Source of the DNA: Luteolibacter sp. LG18
Lineage (GTDB): Bacteria > Verrucomicrobiota > Verrucomicrobiia > Verrucomicrobiales > Akkermansiaceae
Length of the DNA stretch: 64,000 bases
NCBI RefSeq assembly: GCF_036322585.1
Contig: NZ_AP024600.1
Span: 4,774,001-4,838,000, forward strand
Direction: 5' to 3'
Shown in pieces: positions 26,059 through 35,754 of this stretch. The stretch's first letter is position 1; every line of letters starts with the position of its first letter. The translations under genes and the position numbers were made by a program. The notes below the pieces were generated by a model, which saw only the letters and a list, made by a program, of their open reading frames with translations, was not told where the DNA came from and ran no database searches.

Positions 26059-27512
26059 AGAAGAGCCACCTCGAACTCCCCCGGATCAAACCCATCATCC
26101 AGCGGATAGAACGGCCGCCGGATGCGCTTGAACGCCAGCCTCGGGATATCCTGGTTCACCGCGCCATCCGTCAGCGCCAGAAAGGCGTGGCTCGCCGCGG
26201 CATGAAGCTCCGGCTCCAGATAGCCAATCTTCACCACTGTCAACTCGTGCTCCGCCGGATCAAGGCCCAGGCGGGTGAACTCGCGGATCACGTGGAACGG
26301 CTTGCGGCGGCTGGTGAGGATGACGTTCACGCCGCCCACCCTCAGCACCGCGAGATCGCCACCCACGACATCATCGGGAGAAAGAAACGCCACCTCCCCC
26401 TCCAACGCCAGTGGCACCGCGTGGACTGGATCGAGCTTGCCGCCGAGCGAAACCCTCACCCGGGCACCTACACCCGCATCGTAGCAAACCCGCACCGCCT
26501 CCGCGTCCGGCACGCTCGCGTAAATCGCGGTGGCCTTGCCTGAGGCGAAATCCGGATGCGCGAGCAACCGTCCGATGAAGGTCGGAATGTCCCCCGCCCC
26601 ACCCGCCGTGGGGTTGTCGCCCGAATCGCTGATGAACACCGATTTTCGCCCGAGCGCCGCCGCCTTGGCGATGCACGTGTCGGCATCGTGCGCCTCCACG
26701 CAGAAGTTGAAATCGTGCCGCGCTTCCCAATACACCCGCGCGATCCGCACCGCCTCCTCGCGGCATGCCGTTTCGTCCGTGCCGGTCACCACCACCGTGG
26801 CCGAGGTGCGCGGTTCATCCGCCCACACGTAACCAACCCACAGCGAGGCATCGAGAATCCCCGGGCGGACATCGGACAGCTTCAGCGTCTGATAGACACT
26901 GCGGCCCGGTTCCACGAACGTGCTCGTCCTTTCTCCCGGCAAGCCCACCGGAATCCGCGCCCACGCCCGCACCGGCCGGATGCCATGATCCAGACACTCC
27001 AACAGCAGGCGGCACGCCTTCTCCCGAGTCTCCAGGTAATCGATGTGCGGGGCCTCGCGGTAGGCGGTGAAAAGATCCACCCGCTCCACCAGCTCCGGAG
27101 TGACATTGCCATGCAGGTCCATGCCCGTGGTGATGAGGCACTGGTCCCCCACCACCTCGCGGATCGCGCGTGCCAGATCGGCCTCCGCGTCGTCCCTGCC
27201 GACCACGTTCATCGCGCCGTGGATGTCGAAGTAGAATCCATCCAAGGGCAACACCGCGCGGATGCCTTCAAGCAGTTCGTCCTTCAACGCCTGATAGACC
27301 TCCGCCCGCACTGGTCCGCCGGGGATGGCCTTTGCCTGGAGAATCGGAAACCACTCGATGTCCCCGCGGCCTTGGAACTTCCATTCCGGCATGAACGGAT
27401 AGCGGGCCTGCATCTCCTCCCCGCGGAGCACCAGGAAATCCTCCATGCCGCTGGTCAGCGGCGAGAACGTGCAGCTTTCAATGGCGATGCCGCCGATGGC
27501 GATACGGTACAT
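26049..27512 (-). CDS. M81-family metallopeptidase (MlrC-like)
   Basis: 487 aa from the ATG at 27512, which gives the family opening MYRIAIGGIAIESCTFSP; an upstream frame extension to 27566 is less likely. Typical features are DGFYFDIHGAM with metal-binding residues, TTGMDLHGNVTPEL, and a C-terminal domain with SDSGDNPTAGGAGD. Homologues include the microcystinase-cluster MlrC peptidase. Natural substrate unknown. It precedes cutC in the genome order but, read on the minus strand, lies 13 bases downstream of it, so the two are probably co-transcribed. Confidence 0.9.
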   Translation of the reverse strand: MYRIAIGGIAIESCTFSPLTSGMEDFLVLRGEEMQARYPFMPEWKFQGRGDIEWFPILQAKAIPGGPVRAEVYQALKDELLEGIRAVLPLDGFYFDIHGAMNVVGRDDAEADLARAIREVVGDQCLITTGMDLHGNVTPELVERVDLFTAYREAPHIDYLETREKACRLLLECLDHGIRPVRAWARIPVGLPGERTSTFVEPGRSVYQTLKLSDVRPGILDASLWVGYVWADEPRTSATVVVTGTDETACREEAVRIARVYWEARHDFNFCVEAHDADTCIAKAAALGRKSVFISDSGDNPTAGGAGDIPTFIGRLLAHPDFASGKATAIYASVPDAEAVRVCYDAGVGARVRVSLGGKLDPVHAVPLALEGEVAFLSPDDVVGGDLAVLRVGGVNVILTSRRKPFHVIREFTRLGLDPAEHELTVVKIGYLEPELHAAASHAFLALTDGAVNQDIPRLAFKRIRRPFYPLDDGFDPGEFEVALLRS

Positions 27513-27525
27513 CTCGGCAAGGGGA

Positions 27526-28260
27526 TCAGGAGTTCCCGGAAAGAATGCCACGGATCGCGGCTTCATCGGCGACCTTGCGGGAGAACTCGGGCGGATAGAG
27601 CGCCGCGCCCATCGCGGGGCGGTGGTTCCGCCACGTCATGCCGCTGTCCACGGTGCGGCGGCAGCTCAGATGGAACTCGGACGCTTCCGTGAGAGCGGCG
27701 ATTTTCGCGATGTTCCGCGGCGTGATCCCACCACCGGGCAAAATGACAAGGCGCTCACCGGCGGCCTTCACCAGCCCCCGGATCAAGTCCGCGCCTTCCA
27801 GCACGCTGGCTTCCTGACCGGAGGTAAGAATGCGGTGGACGCCGAGCGATGCCAGGGCATCGAGCGATTCGAATGGATCGCGGGAGACATCGAAGGCGCG
27901 GTGGAAAGTCACCTGCAGCGGACCCGCCGCCTCGATCAAGGTCCGGATCTTCTCCTCATCCACGCGTCCGTCCGCCAGCAGAGCCCCGATCACGATCCCG
28001 TCCACACCGAGTTTCCGGGCCACCGCGATGTCCTCCAGCATCACCTCCATCTCGGTATCGTCGTAGAGGAAATCCCCGCCCCGCGGACGGATGATCACCA
28101 TCAGCCCCAGCGACACCCGCTGGCGTACCGCGCGGATCATGCCCGCGCTCGGCGTGATGCCCCCCTCCATCAATCCGGCACAAAGTTCCACCCGGATCGC
28201 CCCGGCCCGCTCCGCGGCCACGGCACTCTCCACCGAATCGATGCAAATTTCCAACTTCAC
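27526..28260 (-). CDS. cutC: CutC-family protein
   Basis: 244 aa TIM-barrel. The signature blocks are LEICIDSVESAVAAERAGA with RVELCAGLMEGGITPS, then MVIIRPRGGDFLY, VTFHRAFD, RILTSGQEAS and LPGGGIT. CutC was named for copper homeostasis in E. coli, but its enzymatic role is unsettled. Full length. First gene of a likely pair with the M81 peptidase. Confidence 0.95.
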   Translation of the reverse strand: MKLEICIDSVESAVAAERAGAIRVELCAGLMEGGITPSAGMIRAVRQRVSLGLMVIIRPRGGDFLYDDTEMEVMLEDIAVARKLGVDGIVIGALLADGRVDEEKIRTLIEAAGPLQVTFHRAFDVSRDPFESLDALASLGVHRILTSGQEASVLEGADLIRGLVKAAGERLVILPGGGITPRNIAKIAALTEASEFHLSCRRTVDSGMTWRNHRPAMGAALYPPEFSRKVADEAAIRGILSGNS

Positions 28261-28316
28261 CCTGCCGAGTGAATCTCATTGCCCCGCGGATGCCAGCGGG
28301 AATCGCGGCGTCCGCC

Positions 28317-29126
28317 TCAATCGCAGAACTCCAGCGAGAACCGCGGCTCCTCCCGCAGCGACCACCAGGGCGAAACCTCGCTGCACGCGCAATGGAGCTC
28401 CACATGGCCGTGTCCGGCCTTCTCCAGCGAGCCACGGATCGCGGAAATGGCCACATCCGGATGATTGCAGTCCTGGCTCAGGTGGCCCAGTACGATCCGG
28501 CGCAGGCCGGGATGAGCCAGTTCCTCCACCAGCGCGGCGGCCTGGGCGTTCGAAAGATGGCCGTGGCGCGAGCTGATCCGCTGTTTCGTGGACCACGGGC
28601 GTTTTGTATCCATTTCCAACAGGTGATCGTCGTAATTCGCCTCCACGAACAGCCCGTGCACGCCGCGCAGGCGGTCGACCATGCCGCGGGTCACGAACCC
28701 CGCATCGCTGAGCAGACCGAAGCGGTGCTCCTCATGATGGAACACGAACCCCACCGGGTCGACGGCGTCGTGCTGGATCGCAAAAGCCTCAATATCAAAG
28801 GATCCAACCCGGAACGGCTGGCCGGCATCGAACACCCGCCAGGTCGCGCCCTCGATACCCGTGTCCTTCACCACCCGCGCCGTGGCGGCGGTGGCGTAGA
28901 TCGGCACTGGCATCTGCTTGAGCAGCACCCGCAGGCCGCGGATATGGTCGCCATGCTCGTGGGTCAACAGGATGCCGTGGAAGGAACCGGGATCGAGACC
29001 GATCGATTTCAGGCGGGTCACCAACTGCTTCGCGCTCAGACCGGCATCCACCAGCAGGCGCGTGCCTCCCGCCTCGATCACCGTCGAGTTTCCCGAACTT
29101 CCGCTCCCCAGCACCGCGAACCGCAT
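28317..29126 (-). CDS. MBL-fold metallo-hydrolase (YycJ/WalJ-like)
   Basis: 269 aa from the ATG at 29126. It opens MRFAVLGSGSSGNSTVIE, the standard start of the YycJ group, and carries the metal motif LLTHEHGDHIRGL (H-x-H-x-D-H). A later His (GHLSQDCNH) and HLSNAQAA fit the same group, thought to act as nucleases. Two zinc ions are expected at the active site. Divergent from the AsmA-like gene, with 100 bases between start codons. Confidence 0.92.
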   Translation of the reverse strand: MRFAVLGSGSSGNSTVIEAGGTRLLVDAGLSAKQLVTRLKSIGLDPGSFHGILLTHEHGDHIRGLRVLLKQMPVPIYATAATARVVKDTGIEGATWRVFDAGQPFRVGSFDIEAFAIQHDAVDPVGFVFHHEEHRFGLLSDAGFVTRGMVDRLRGVHGLFVEANYDDHLLEMDTKRPWSTKQRISSRHGHLSNAQAAALVEELAHPGLRRIVLGHLSQDCNHPDVAISAIRGSLEKAGHGHVELHCACSEVSPWWSLREEPRFSLEFCD

Positions 29127-29226
29127 CGGGCGGATGCTACGGACCCCGCCAGCCTTCCGCAACGCCGATCGCCGCGATGATTGCAATCAGGCCGCGCGGC
29201 CGTACCATGGGCGCGCGTTTCACGGC

Positions 29227-31731
29227 ATGACCCGGCTCCATTTCTTCCGCAACCTCCGCACGGCGATCCTGCTGCTGATGGTCTGCACCGTCGTGGCCGC
29301 GGTCGGCGGCCTATGGTGGGCGAATGCCACCGGGCTGCCGGAGGAATGGCGCCAGCGGATCGAACACGAACTGGCGAAACAGGGGCTGAATGTCAGCGTC
29401 GCCAGCCTCAGCTATCAACCCTTCCACGGTGGCCTGGTCGCCACCGAAATCCGCATTTTCTCGGATGAAAGCTGCACCCGCCAGATTTCCCGGGTCGAAC
29501 GGGTGGCCATCGACTTTGACAAAAGCCGCCTCGCCCGCGGCGAACTGAAGCTAACCAAGTTCGAGATCAAGGACGGCCGCCTCGATCTCCCGGTCGACCC
29601 CGCGAACCCCAATGGCGAGATGCTGGAGGCCAGCCACGTCAATGCCACCATCGCCATGCCCGGCGGCCGCGTCCTGGAACTCCGGGATGCCAACGGGCAG
29701 GTCGAGGGCATCGACGTCGCCGTCACCGCCCGCATCCTGGGCTACCGGCCCGCGCTCAGCTCGCAAGCCGACGACGACCCGAACCGGAAAGCCCGGCTGG
29801 AAATCCTCAAGCGCTGTCTGGACGAGGCCCGGAACTGGAAGTTCGACGACAAGGAGCGCCCGAAAATCAGCATCGCCATCGACGGCGACTTCGCGGACCG
29901 CTCGACCCTCCACGGCCGGGTCAAGTTCAACGCCACCAACGTCGAACGCGGCGGCCACACGCTGCAAAAGGTTTCCGCGGACGCGGAATGGACCGGCACC
30001 TTGTTGACGGTCACCTCGCTGAAAGCCTCCGACCGCCGTGGCGAACTGGAAGGCCGGGTCGACTACGACCTCGTCGGCCGGGAGGGCCGCTTCGGCCTCA
30101 GCTCCGGCCTGGACGTACCACGGCTCCTGCGGTCGTGGTTTGGCGTGAGCTCGATCCGCGACGTGACCTTCGCGGGCGAGCAGCGGGTAGAGGGCAACGG
30201 CACTTTCAAACTCGTGGACGACGGTCCTCCGGAAGTGAAAGTCACCGGCTCCACCGCTTGCAAGGCGCTGATGATCCGCGGCGTCGCCTTCGATTCGTTC
30301 GCCAGCGACTTCTCATGGAGCAAGGGCAACCTCTTCATGCGCGACATCAAGGTGATGCGGCGCGACGGCCAACTCACCGGCAAGATGTTGCTCCAGGACA
30401 AATACATCCGCGTGGCGATGCGGACCAATTTCCCCTTCGCGGTGGCGAGGCCGTTCTTCGTGGGCCAGCCCTTCGGCCGGGTGCTCAATGACTTCGCCGA
30501 GAACGATCACACCAAGCTGGATGCGAACCTGGAATTCGGCTGGGACCTCGAAAACCCCATGTCGTGGGTCGTTTCCGGACACGGCAAGGTCGAGAATTGC
30601 ACCTATCGCGGAACCCCTTTCCTATTGGCGGAAACCGACCTGGATCTAAGCCACAGCCAATTGGATTTCCAGAATGGATCGGTCATTTTCGACTACCGGA
30701 ACTACGCTCTCCAACATGCCCATGATGGAGCGCGCACCGGGGCACTGAAGGTGAGGCAGGTCCGCTACGACAGCGACGCGGACACCGTGGCGATCTCGAA
30801 CGTCGATGGCAATTTCTGGCCCGCCCCATTGGTCCGCATGTTCGCCCGCGGCATCGCCGAGGACCTGGAGCAATACCGCTTCCACCAGCCGCCCAACCTC
30901 CAGTGCTCGGGGCTGGTCGACACCGTCGGCAAGGGCCGCACCGACCTGAAGATCGCTTTCAAAACCAACGCCCCCGCGAACTACGAGTTCATCGGCAAGG
31001 ACCTGCTGCTGGAGTCCCCCTCGGCCAATGTTCGTATCCAGAACGAGAAGGTGGTGGTGGACAATCTCGCCTTCCGCACCTTCGGCGGACCGGTGGCCGG
31101 CACCATCACCCGGATGCCCGGCCGGGAAGCGGGACTGAGCGGCGAATTCAGTTGGACGAAGCTCTCCTTCAACGACGTCGGCGCCCTCTACGGCTTCGAT
31201 CCAAAGGGAGGCGGGCTGCTCACGGGACGCCTCGAGTTCACCTGCGGCACGAACGGCGTCGAGCATCTCAACGGGCGGGGCTTGATTGGCCTGGAAAAAG
31301 GCGAACTCTTCTCGGTGCCGATCTTCGGCCCGCTCTCCCCGCTCATCTCCGGCATTTTAGGTGGCCGGGTTGGCTTCCAAAAGGCCACGGGGGCCTTCTG
31401 CACCTTCACCATCCGCGATGGTGTCATGCGCACCAATGACTTCCGGACCGGCACCTCCTCGCTGGCTTTCAGCGGGGATGCCCGGATCGACCTGGACAAG
31501 GTCACCCTCGACATGACCATGCGCATGAACGCGCGCGGTCTGCTGGGCGTGCTCACCCTGCCGCTCCGGCCATTTTACGGCCTGTTCCAATTCCACGGCA
31601 GCGGCCCGCTCAAGAACCCCGAGTGGCGGAATGTAATGTTCACGTCACCTCCAGAGGATCAAAAGGACGCGCTGATGAATCCACCCAAAGCCACCATCAT
31701 CCAGGAGCCAGAACGGTTGGAAAAGCGGTGA
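29227..31731 (+). CDS. AsmA-like membrane-anchored protein
   Basis: 834 aa from the ATG at 29227. A single N-terminal membrane helix (about residues 13-32) anchors a very long beta-rich periplasmic part. Features that fit the AsmA/YhdP group (bridge-like lipid carriers) are KLTKFEIKDGRLDLPVD near the N-terminus and, near the C-terminus, the LTGRLEFTCGTNG and KGELFSVPIFGPLSPLI blocks. Assignment is by architecture. It probably reaches across the periplasm toward the outer membrane. Confidence 0.8.
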   Translation: MTRLHFFRNLRTAILLLMVCTVVAAVGGLWWANATGLPEEWRQRIEHELAKQGLNVSVASLSYQPFHGGLVATEIRIFSDESCTRQISRVERVAIDFDKSRLARGELKLTKFEIKDGRLDLPVDPANPNGEMLEASHVNATIAMPGGRVLELRDANGQVEGIDVAVTARILGYRPALSSQADDDPNRKARLEILKRCLDEARNWKFDDKERPKISIAIDGDFADRSTLHGRVKFNATNVERGGHTLQKVSADAEWTGTLLTVTSLKASDRRGELEGRVDYDLVGREGRFGLSSGLDVPRLLRSWFGVSSIRDVTFAGEQRVEGNGTFKLVDDGPPEVKVTGSTACKALMIRGVAFDSFASDFSWSKGNLFMRDIKVMRRDGQLTGKMLLQDKYIRVAMRTNFPFAVARPFFVGQPFGRVLNDFAENDHTKLDANLEFGWDLENPMSWVVSGHGKVENCTYRGTPFLLAETDLDLSHSQLDFQNGSVIFDYRNYALQHAHDGARTGALKVRQVRYDSDADTVAISNVDGNFWPAPLVRMFARGIAEDLEQYRFHQPPNLQCSGLVDTVGKGRTDLKIAFKTNAPANYEFIGKDLLLESPSANVRIQNEKVVVDNLAFRTFGGPVAGTITRMPGREAGLSGEFSWTKLSFNDVGALYGFDPKGGGLLTGRLEFTCGTNGVEHLNGRGLIGLEKGELFSVPIFGPLSPLISGILGGRVGFQKATGAFCTFTIRDGVMRTNDFRTGTSSLAFSGDARIDLDKVTLDMTMRMNARGLLGVLTLPLRPFYGLFQFHGSGPLKNPEWRNVMFTSPPEDQKDALMNPPKATIIQEPERLEKR

Positions 31732-31845
31732 GATTCCGTAACGCCGCGGGCGAAACGATACCTTGCGCCATCGCCATCGCGATGTCACCCTAACGCCAAC
31801 GCGGTCGCTTCGATCGGCCGCCCTGAAATTCAACCCCGTCCAACC

Positions 31846-32286
31846 ATGTCTGACGCATTTTCCGCCACCAACGCCCTGGATCCCGAAGCCGGTTTCACCC
31901 GCGGGCCGTCGGTCGGCCAAGCCGCCAACGACCTCCGCGCCGCCGCGGGCGAAAAGGCCCGTGACCTCGCCAACACCGCCACGGAGCAGGCCCACGCGCT
32001 GAAGGACAAGGCCGTCGAAACCGCCCAGCATCTCCGCGATGTCGCCACCGAAAAGGCCAGCCAGTTCAAACAGGTAGCCAGCGAGAAAGCCGAAGCCTTC
32101 AAGTCCGCCGCGACTGAAAAAGCCCAGCAACTCCGCTCCGCCGCCAGCGACCAGTGGCACGACACCCGTGACAAGGCGAAGGAGATCCATGTGACCACCG
32201 AGGACTACATCCGACAGCACCCGACCAAGGCGGTGCTCGGTGCCCTCGGCGTCGGTTTCCTGATCGGTCTGATCGTCCGCCGATGA
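31846..32286 (+). CDS. YqjD/ElaB-like tail-anchored helical protein
   Basis: 146 aa. The middle is a long Ala/Lys/Glu heptad helix with 11-residue-like repeats (EKARDLANTATEQAHALKDK and similar). It is followed by TTEDYIRQHPTKAVLGALGV and a C-terminal membrane helix ending in RR. This matches the DUF883 group of membrane-anchored, ribosome- or stress-associated proteins. Its stop overlaps the start of the next gene (ATGA), the first of a three-gene translationally coupled set. Confidence 0.85.
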   Translation: MSDAFSATNALDPEAGFTRGPSVGQAANDLRAAAGEKARDLANTATEQAHALKDKAVETAQHLRDVATEKASQFKQVASEKAEAFKSAATEKAQQLRSAASDQWHDTRDKAKEIHVTTEDYIRQHPTKAVLGALGVGFLIGLIVRR

Positions 32287-32678
32287 ACGACGACTCACCG
32301 GAACCGTCCAGCGGTGCCCCGGGCGAAGCGCCTCCTGCCAATTGGCGGGAGGCGGTCGCTGATCTCGTATCCGCACGGGTCGCCCTGATCGAACTGGAAG
32401 CACGCGAGGCCGCGCGCGGCGCGGGGCGGAAGGGCGTGCTCGCCGCCATCCTCGGAGGCGCGGCCTTTTTCACTTGGGCGCTCGTTCTCGCCGGGGTGAT
32501 TCCGCTGCTGGCCGCGGCCTTTGGGGTCGCCTGGGGCTGGATTGCCCTCGGACTGGCGCTGCTCCACGCCATCGTCGCTGGCATCGCGCTGACAATGCTC
32601 CGCAAGCCGGAACCACCCGCGTTCTCGCTCACCCGCTCCGAATTCCAACGCGACCGCGAATGGTTCAAAAACCTGTGA
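32283..32678 (+). CDS. YqjE/holin-X-like membrane protein
   Basis: 131 aa with a hydrophilic helical N-terminus (residues 1-55) and two adjacent membrane helices (about 60-80 and 83-105). VADLVSARVALIELEAREAA is typical of the phage-holin superfamily X / YqjE group that accompanies YqjD. It overlaps its neighbours by four bases at both ends. Confidence 0.82.
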   Translation: MNDDSPEPSSGAPGEAPPANWREAVADLVSARVALIELEAREAARGAGRKGVLAAILGGAAFFTWALVLAGVIPLLAAAFGVAWGWIALGLALLHAIVAGIALTMLRKPEPPAFSLTRSEFQRDREWFKNL

Positions 32679-33031
32679 TCAATCCCGAGATCGAGGCCCT
32701 GCTGCGCCGCAGCGAAACCGCCCGCCGGCGGCTGGCCTACGATCTGGCCGCGCTCAAGCACCGTGTGGACGTTCCCGCGCGGATGAAGGAGTCCCTCCAG
32801 ACCAATCCCACCGGCTGGATTGGCGGATCGCTGGTGACCGGACTGCTCGCCAGCTTCGCCCTTCGCCGCAAGAAACCGAAGCGAGTCGAGGAAAAGGTCC
32901 GCCGGGCGGGCCTGACCGGGCTGCTGCTGACGGCGGGAGGAGCCCTGATCAAACCTGCCCTGAAGTCGTTGGCCACCAACTACCTCCAGCGGACATTGGC
33001 CTCCCGGCTCGGCTCGCGGCACGACCATTGA
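32675..33031 (+). CDS. Small membrane protein, third gene of the YqjD/YqjE-like set
   Basis: 118 aa from a GTG at 32675 that overlaps the preceding stop (GTGA); an ATG five codons upstream is possible. A helical, Arg-rich N-terminus is followed by two weakly hydrophobic segments (GGSLVTGLLASFAL and AGLTGLLLTAGGALIKPAL). The position matches the third gene that often follows yqjD-yqjE, but I see no firm family match. Confidence 0.72.
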   Translation: MINPEIEALLRRSETARRRLAYDLAALKHRVDVPARMKESLQTNPTGWIGGSLVTGLLASFALRRKKPKRVEEKVRRAGLTGLLLTAGGALIKPALKSLATNYLQRTLASRLGSRHDH

Positions 33032-33270
33032 TTCCGTCCCGTCCCGACCGGAGGCTCCCGTATGAATCCGGGTCCTGCGATCCACCGGTTTCCGTGTGGA
33101 TTTTCCCGTCGCCTACCCCAACTGTTCCCTTGTGGAATTCCATGGAACATTGATTCTCCCGCCTTCCAAGTTTCCGCGCCCCACCGTGTAACCTTGGCAC
33201 AGGCAAATCAGGCCGTCCGCGGCTTTAGTGCTACTCAAACCCGACCTCACACGTTTCCAAACCCTTCGCC

Positions 33271-34353
33271 ATGTCCGCCCATCAGGTGCTCGACCACGTC
33301 GACCAGTATCTTCAACTCGGTCGTGAATACGACTGCTCGGATATCCATCTGCCCACCGCCTATCCGCCGGCATGGCGCCGCTTCGGCCAGCTTTCCCCGA
33401 TCTGGGAGGACCATCAGCCGCTGACGGCGGAGGACACCGAGCGCCTCGCCCGTTCCTTCCTCGGCGACCGCGAGTGGAACCGCCTCCAGGACAAGGGTGA
33501 CGTCGACTTCGCCTACGCCAACAGCCACGGCCGCTACCGCGCCTCCGTGGTAAAGCAGCGCCTCGGCTACGACATGGTGTTCCGCATCATCAACACCAAG
33601 ATCCGCGCCATCGAGGAAATCGGCCTGCCGCTGGACCACTTGATTCCCCTCACCCGCTATCAGAACGGCCTGATCCTCGTGACCGGTTCCGTGGGTTCCG
33701 GCAAGTCCACCACCCTCGCCGCGCTGGTCGATTTCATCAACCGCGACCGCGACGACCACATCCTCACGCTGGAAGACCCGATCGAATACGTCTTCGAATC
33801 GAAGGGCTGCCACATCAACCAGCGCGAGGTCCATCTCCACACCGACTCCTTCGCCAAGGCCCTGCGCGGCGCTCTCCGTGAGGATCCGGACGTGATCATG
33901 GTCGGTGAAATGCGCGACCTTGAAACCATCCAGCTCGCGCTGACCGCCGCGGAAACCGGCCACTTGGTGCTCGGCACCCTGCACACCGGCAACGCTCCGC
34001 GAACCCTGGACCGCGTGCTCGACGTGTTCCCCACCGACCAGCGCGACCAGATCCGCATCATGGTGTCGGAATCCCTGCGCGGCATCCTTTCCCAGCAGCT
34101 CGTCCCGCGCGCCGATGGCACCGGCCGCTGCCTGGCGCTGGAGCTCCTCGTCAATACCCCGGCCGTTTCGAACTGCATCCGCGAGGGCAAGACCTTCATG
34201 CTCCCCGGCGTCATGCAGACCGGCAAGAACGTCGGCATGATCACCATGGATGAATCGCTCCGGAAACTCTACATCCAGGGCCTGATCTCCCGTGAGGAAC
34301 TCCTCTACCGCAGCGAGGACAAGAACCAGATGAAGGCCTTCCTCCAGTCCTGA
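33271..34353 (+). CDS. PilT-type retraction ATPase, first of a tandem pair
   Basis: 360 aa hexameric secretion ATPase. It has a Walker A in TGSVGSGKSTT, an Asp box in TLEDPIEYVF, a Walker B in DVIMVGEMRDLETI and a His box in LVLGTLHTGNA, all characteristic of PilT/PilU. Near the C-terminus is AVSNCIREGKT, the retraction-specific block. With the second copy it would power twitching or DNA uptake by type IV pili; which of the two is PilU-like cannot be decided. About 50 bases separate them. Confidence 0.92.
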   Translation: MSAHQVLDHVDQYLQLGREYDCSDIHLPTAYPPAWRRFGQLSPIWEDHQPLTAEDTERLARSFLGDREWNRLQDKGDVDFAYANSHGRYRASVVKQRLGYDMVFRIINTKIRAIEEIGLPLDHLIPLTRYQNGLILVTGSVGSGKSTTLAALVDFINRDRDDHILTLEDPIEYVFESKGCHINQREVHLHTDSFAKALRGALREDPDVIMVGEMRDLETIQLALTAAETGHLVLGTLHTGNAPRTLDRVLDVFPTDQRDQIRIMVSESLRGILSQQLVPRADGTGRCLALELLVNTPAVSNCIREGKTFMLPGVMQTGKNVGMITMDESLRKLYIQGLISREELLYRSEDKNQMKAFLQS

Positions 34354-34404
34354 TCCCGGTGCCCGCGAAACCCTTGTTAGACCTTTCCGAAAACCCGATT
34401 TCCC

Positions 34405-35514
34405 ATGGCTCAGATTGACGCCCTTTTCCGCTATCTCGTCGAGAACCGCGGCTCCGACCTCCACCTTACCGAAGGCCAGCCGCCGAAAACCCGCGTCCAC
34501 GGCGCGGTGGTGGCCATCCCGGACCAACCCGTCCTCCAAGGCGAGTCGTTCAAGAACCTCCTCGCCGAGATCTGCGATCCCAAGGCTTTCGAACGCTACC
34601 TCGAAACCGGTGACCTCGACTTCGCCTACGCGATGGACGAGCAGTCCCGCTTCCGCTGCAACTACCTGAAGCAGAGCCACGGCCTCGCCGCCGTGTTCCG
34701 TCTCATCCCCACCGAGATCGCCTCGCTGGAATCCCTCGGCGTGCCGGAGGTGGTGAAGGAGTTCGGTCACATGCGCTCCGGCCTGGTGCTGGTGACCGGC
34801 CCGACCGGCTCCGGCAAGTCCACCACCCTCGCGGCCTTGCTGGACTACATCAACAGCAACTTCAACCGCCACATCATCACGGTCGAGGAGCCGATCGAGT
34901 TTGTGCACCGCAACAAGAAGTCGATCATCACCCAGCGCGAGGTGCCGATCCAGACCCCTTCGTTCGCGGACGGCCTGCGTGCCGCCCTGCGCGAGGACTC
35001 GGACATCGTGCTCGTCGGTGAGATGCGCGACCTCGAGACCATTTCGCTGGCCCTCACCGCCGCCGAAACCGGCCTGCTCGTCTTCGGCACCCTGCACACC
35101 AACAACGCCCGCAAGACCGTCGACCGTATCATCGACGTGTTCCCGGCCGACCAGCAGTCTCAGGTCCGCACCATGCTCGCGGCCTCGCTGCGCGGCGTGC
35201 TCGCCCAGCTCCTGTGCAAGCGGGTCGACAAACCAGGCCGCACCGCGGTGCACGAGATCCTCTTCGCCACCCCGGCGGTGTCCGCGATCATCCGCGAAGG
35301 CCAGACCCAGAAGCTCTACGACGTCATCACTGGCGGCAAGGGCGAGGGCATGCAGTTCATGGACGAATCGATCTGGAGCAAGCTCCGCGAAGGCATGATC
35401 TCGCCGGAAGAGGCCTACATGAAGGCGATCGACAAGACCCGCTTCAAGAAGTTCCTCCCGGCCGAACTCGCCAACCTCGGCGAGGCCTCGGGCGAGAGCC
35501 CGATGGGCCACTGA
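34405..35514 (+). CDS. PilT-type retraction ATPase, second of the pair
   Basis: 369 aa, clearly homologous to the first throughout. Walker A TGPTGSGKSTT, Asp box TVEEPIEFVH, Walker B DIVLVGEMRDLETI, His box LVFGTLHTNNA, and the C-terminal AVSAIIREGQTQKL. The motifs are closer to classical PilT. A strong terminator follows, so the pair forms a two-gene operon with the promoter upstream of 33271. No pilin or assembly gene is nearby. Confidence 0.94.
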   Translation: MAQIDALFRYLVENRGSDLHLTEGQPPKTRVHGAVVAIPDQPVLQGESFKNLLAEICDPKAFERYLETGDLDFAYAMDEQSRFRCNYLKQSHGLAAVFRLIPTEIASLESLGVPEVVKEFGHMRSGLVLVTGPTGSGKSTTLAALLDYINSNFNRHIITVEEPIEFVHRNKKSIITQREVPIQTPSFADGLRAALREDSDIVLVGEMRDLETISLALTAAETGLLVFGTLHTNNARKTVDRIIDVFPADQQSQVRTMLAASLRGVLAQLLCKRVDKPGRTAVHEILFATPAVSAIIREGQTQKLYDVITGGKGEGMQFMDESIWSKLREGMISPEEAYMKAIDKTRFKKFLPAELANLGEASGESPMGH

Positions 35515-35535
35515 GAGGCTCTCTCTTTTCCCGCA

Positions 35536-35567
35536 AAGGCCCGTGGCATCCCGCCACGGGCCTTTTT
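35536..35567 (+). terminator. Intrinsic terminator after the PilT pair
   Basis: GGCCCGTGGC pairs with GCCACGGGCC around a short loop, followed by TTTTT. Confidence 0.92.
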
Positions 35568-35646
35568 CATGCAGGAAGGGACACTACGGGATAACGTAAT
35601 TCTAATAGGATTGCGCCAGGGCGGGGAAATTACGAAGAATAGCGGT

Positions 35647-35741
35647 GTTCTTCTATTGAGAACATTCCCCCATCCCCCTCCGATATTGTTTGGAATAGTG
35701 TATTATTGACTATTCCTAGACAATTTCGTAAACCTTACGAA
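35647..35741. promoter_or_regulatory. Three inverted repeats in an AT-rich promoter region
   Basis: Before the gene at 35755 lie GTTCT-N7-AGAAC (35647-35663), GGAATAGT-N9-ACTATTCC (35692-35716) and TTCGTAA-ACC-TTACGAA (35725-35741). All are exact inverted repeats, and the last ends 13 bases before the start codon. They are plausible operators; no regulator can be named. Confidence 0.45.
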
Positions 35742-35754
35742 GCGCGGAAAAGCC

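Noticed and set aside
33032..33270. Sigma-54 promoter before the PilT pair (TTGGCAC at about 33195)
   Set aside because: The GC element at the required distance is missing.
35647..35663. GTTCT-N7-AGAAC as a LexA box
   Set aside because: It does not match the LexA boxes that I know well enough, and the gene has no link to DNA repair.
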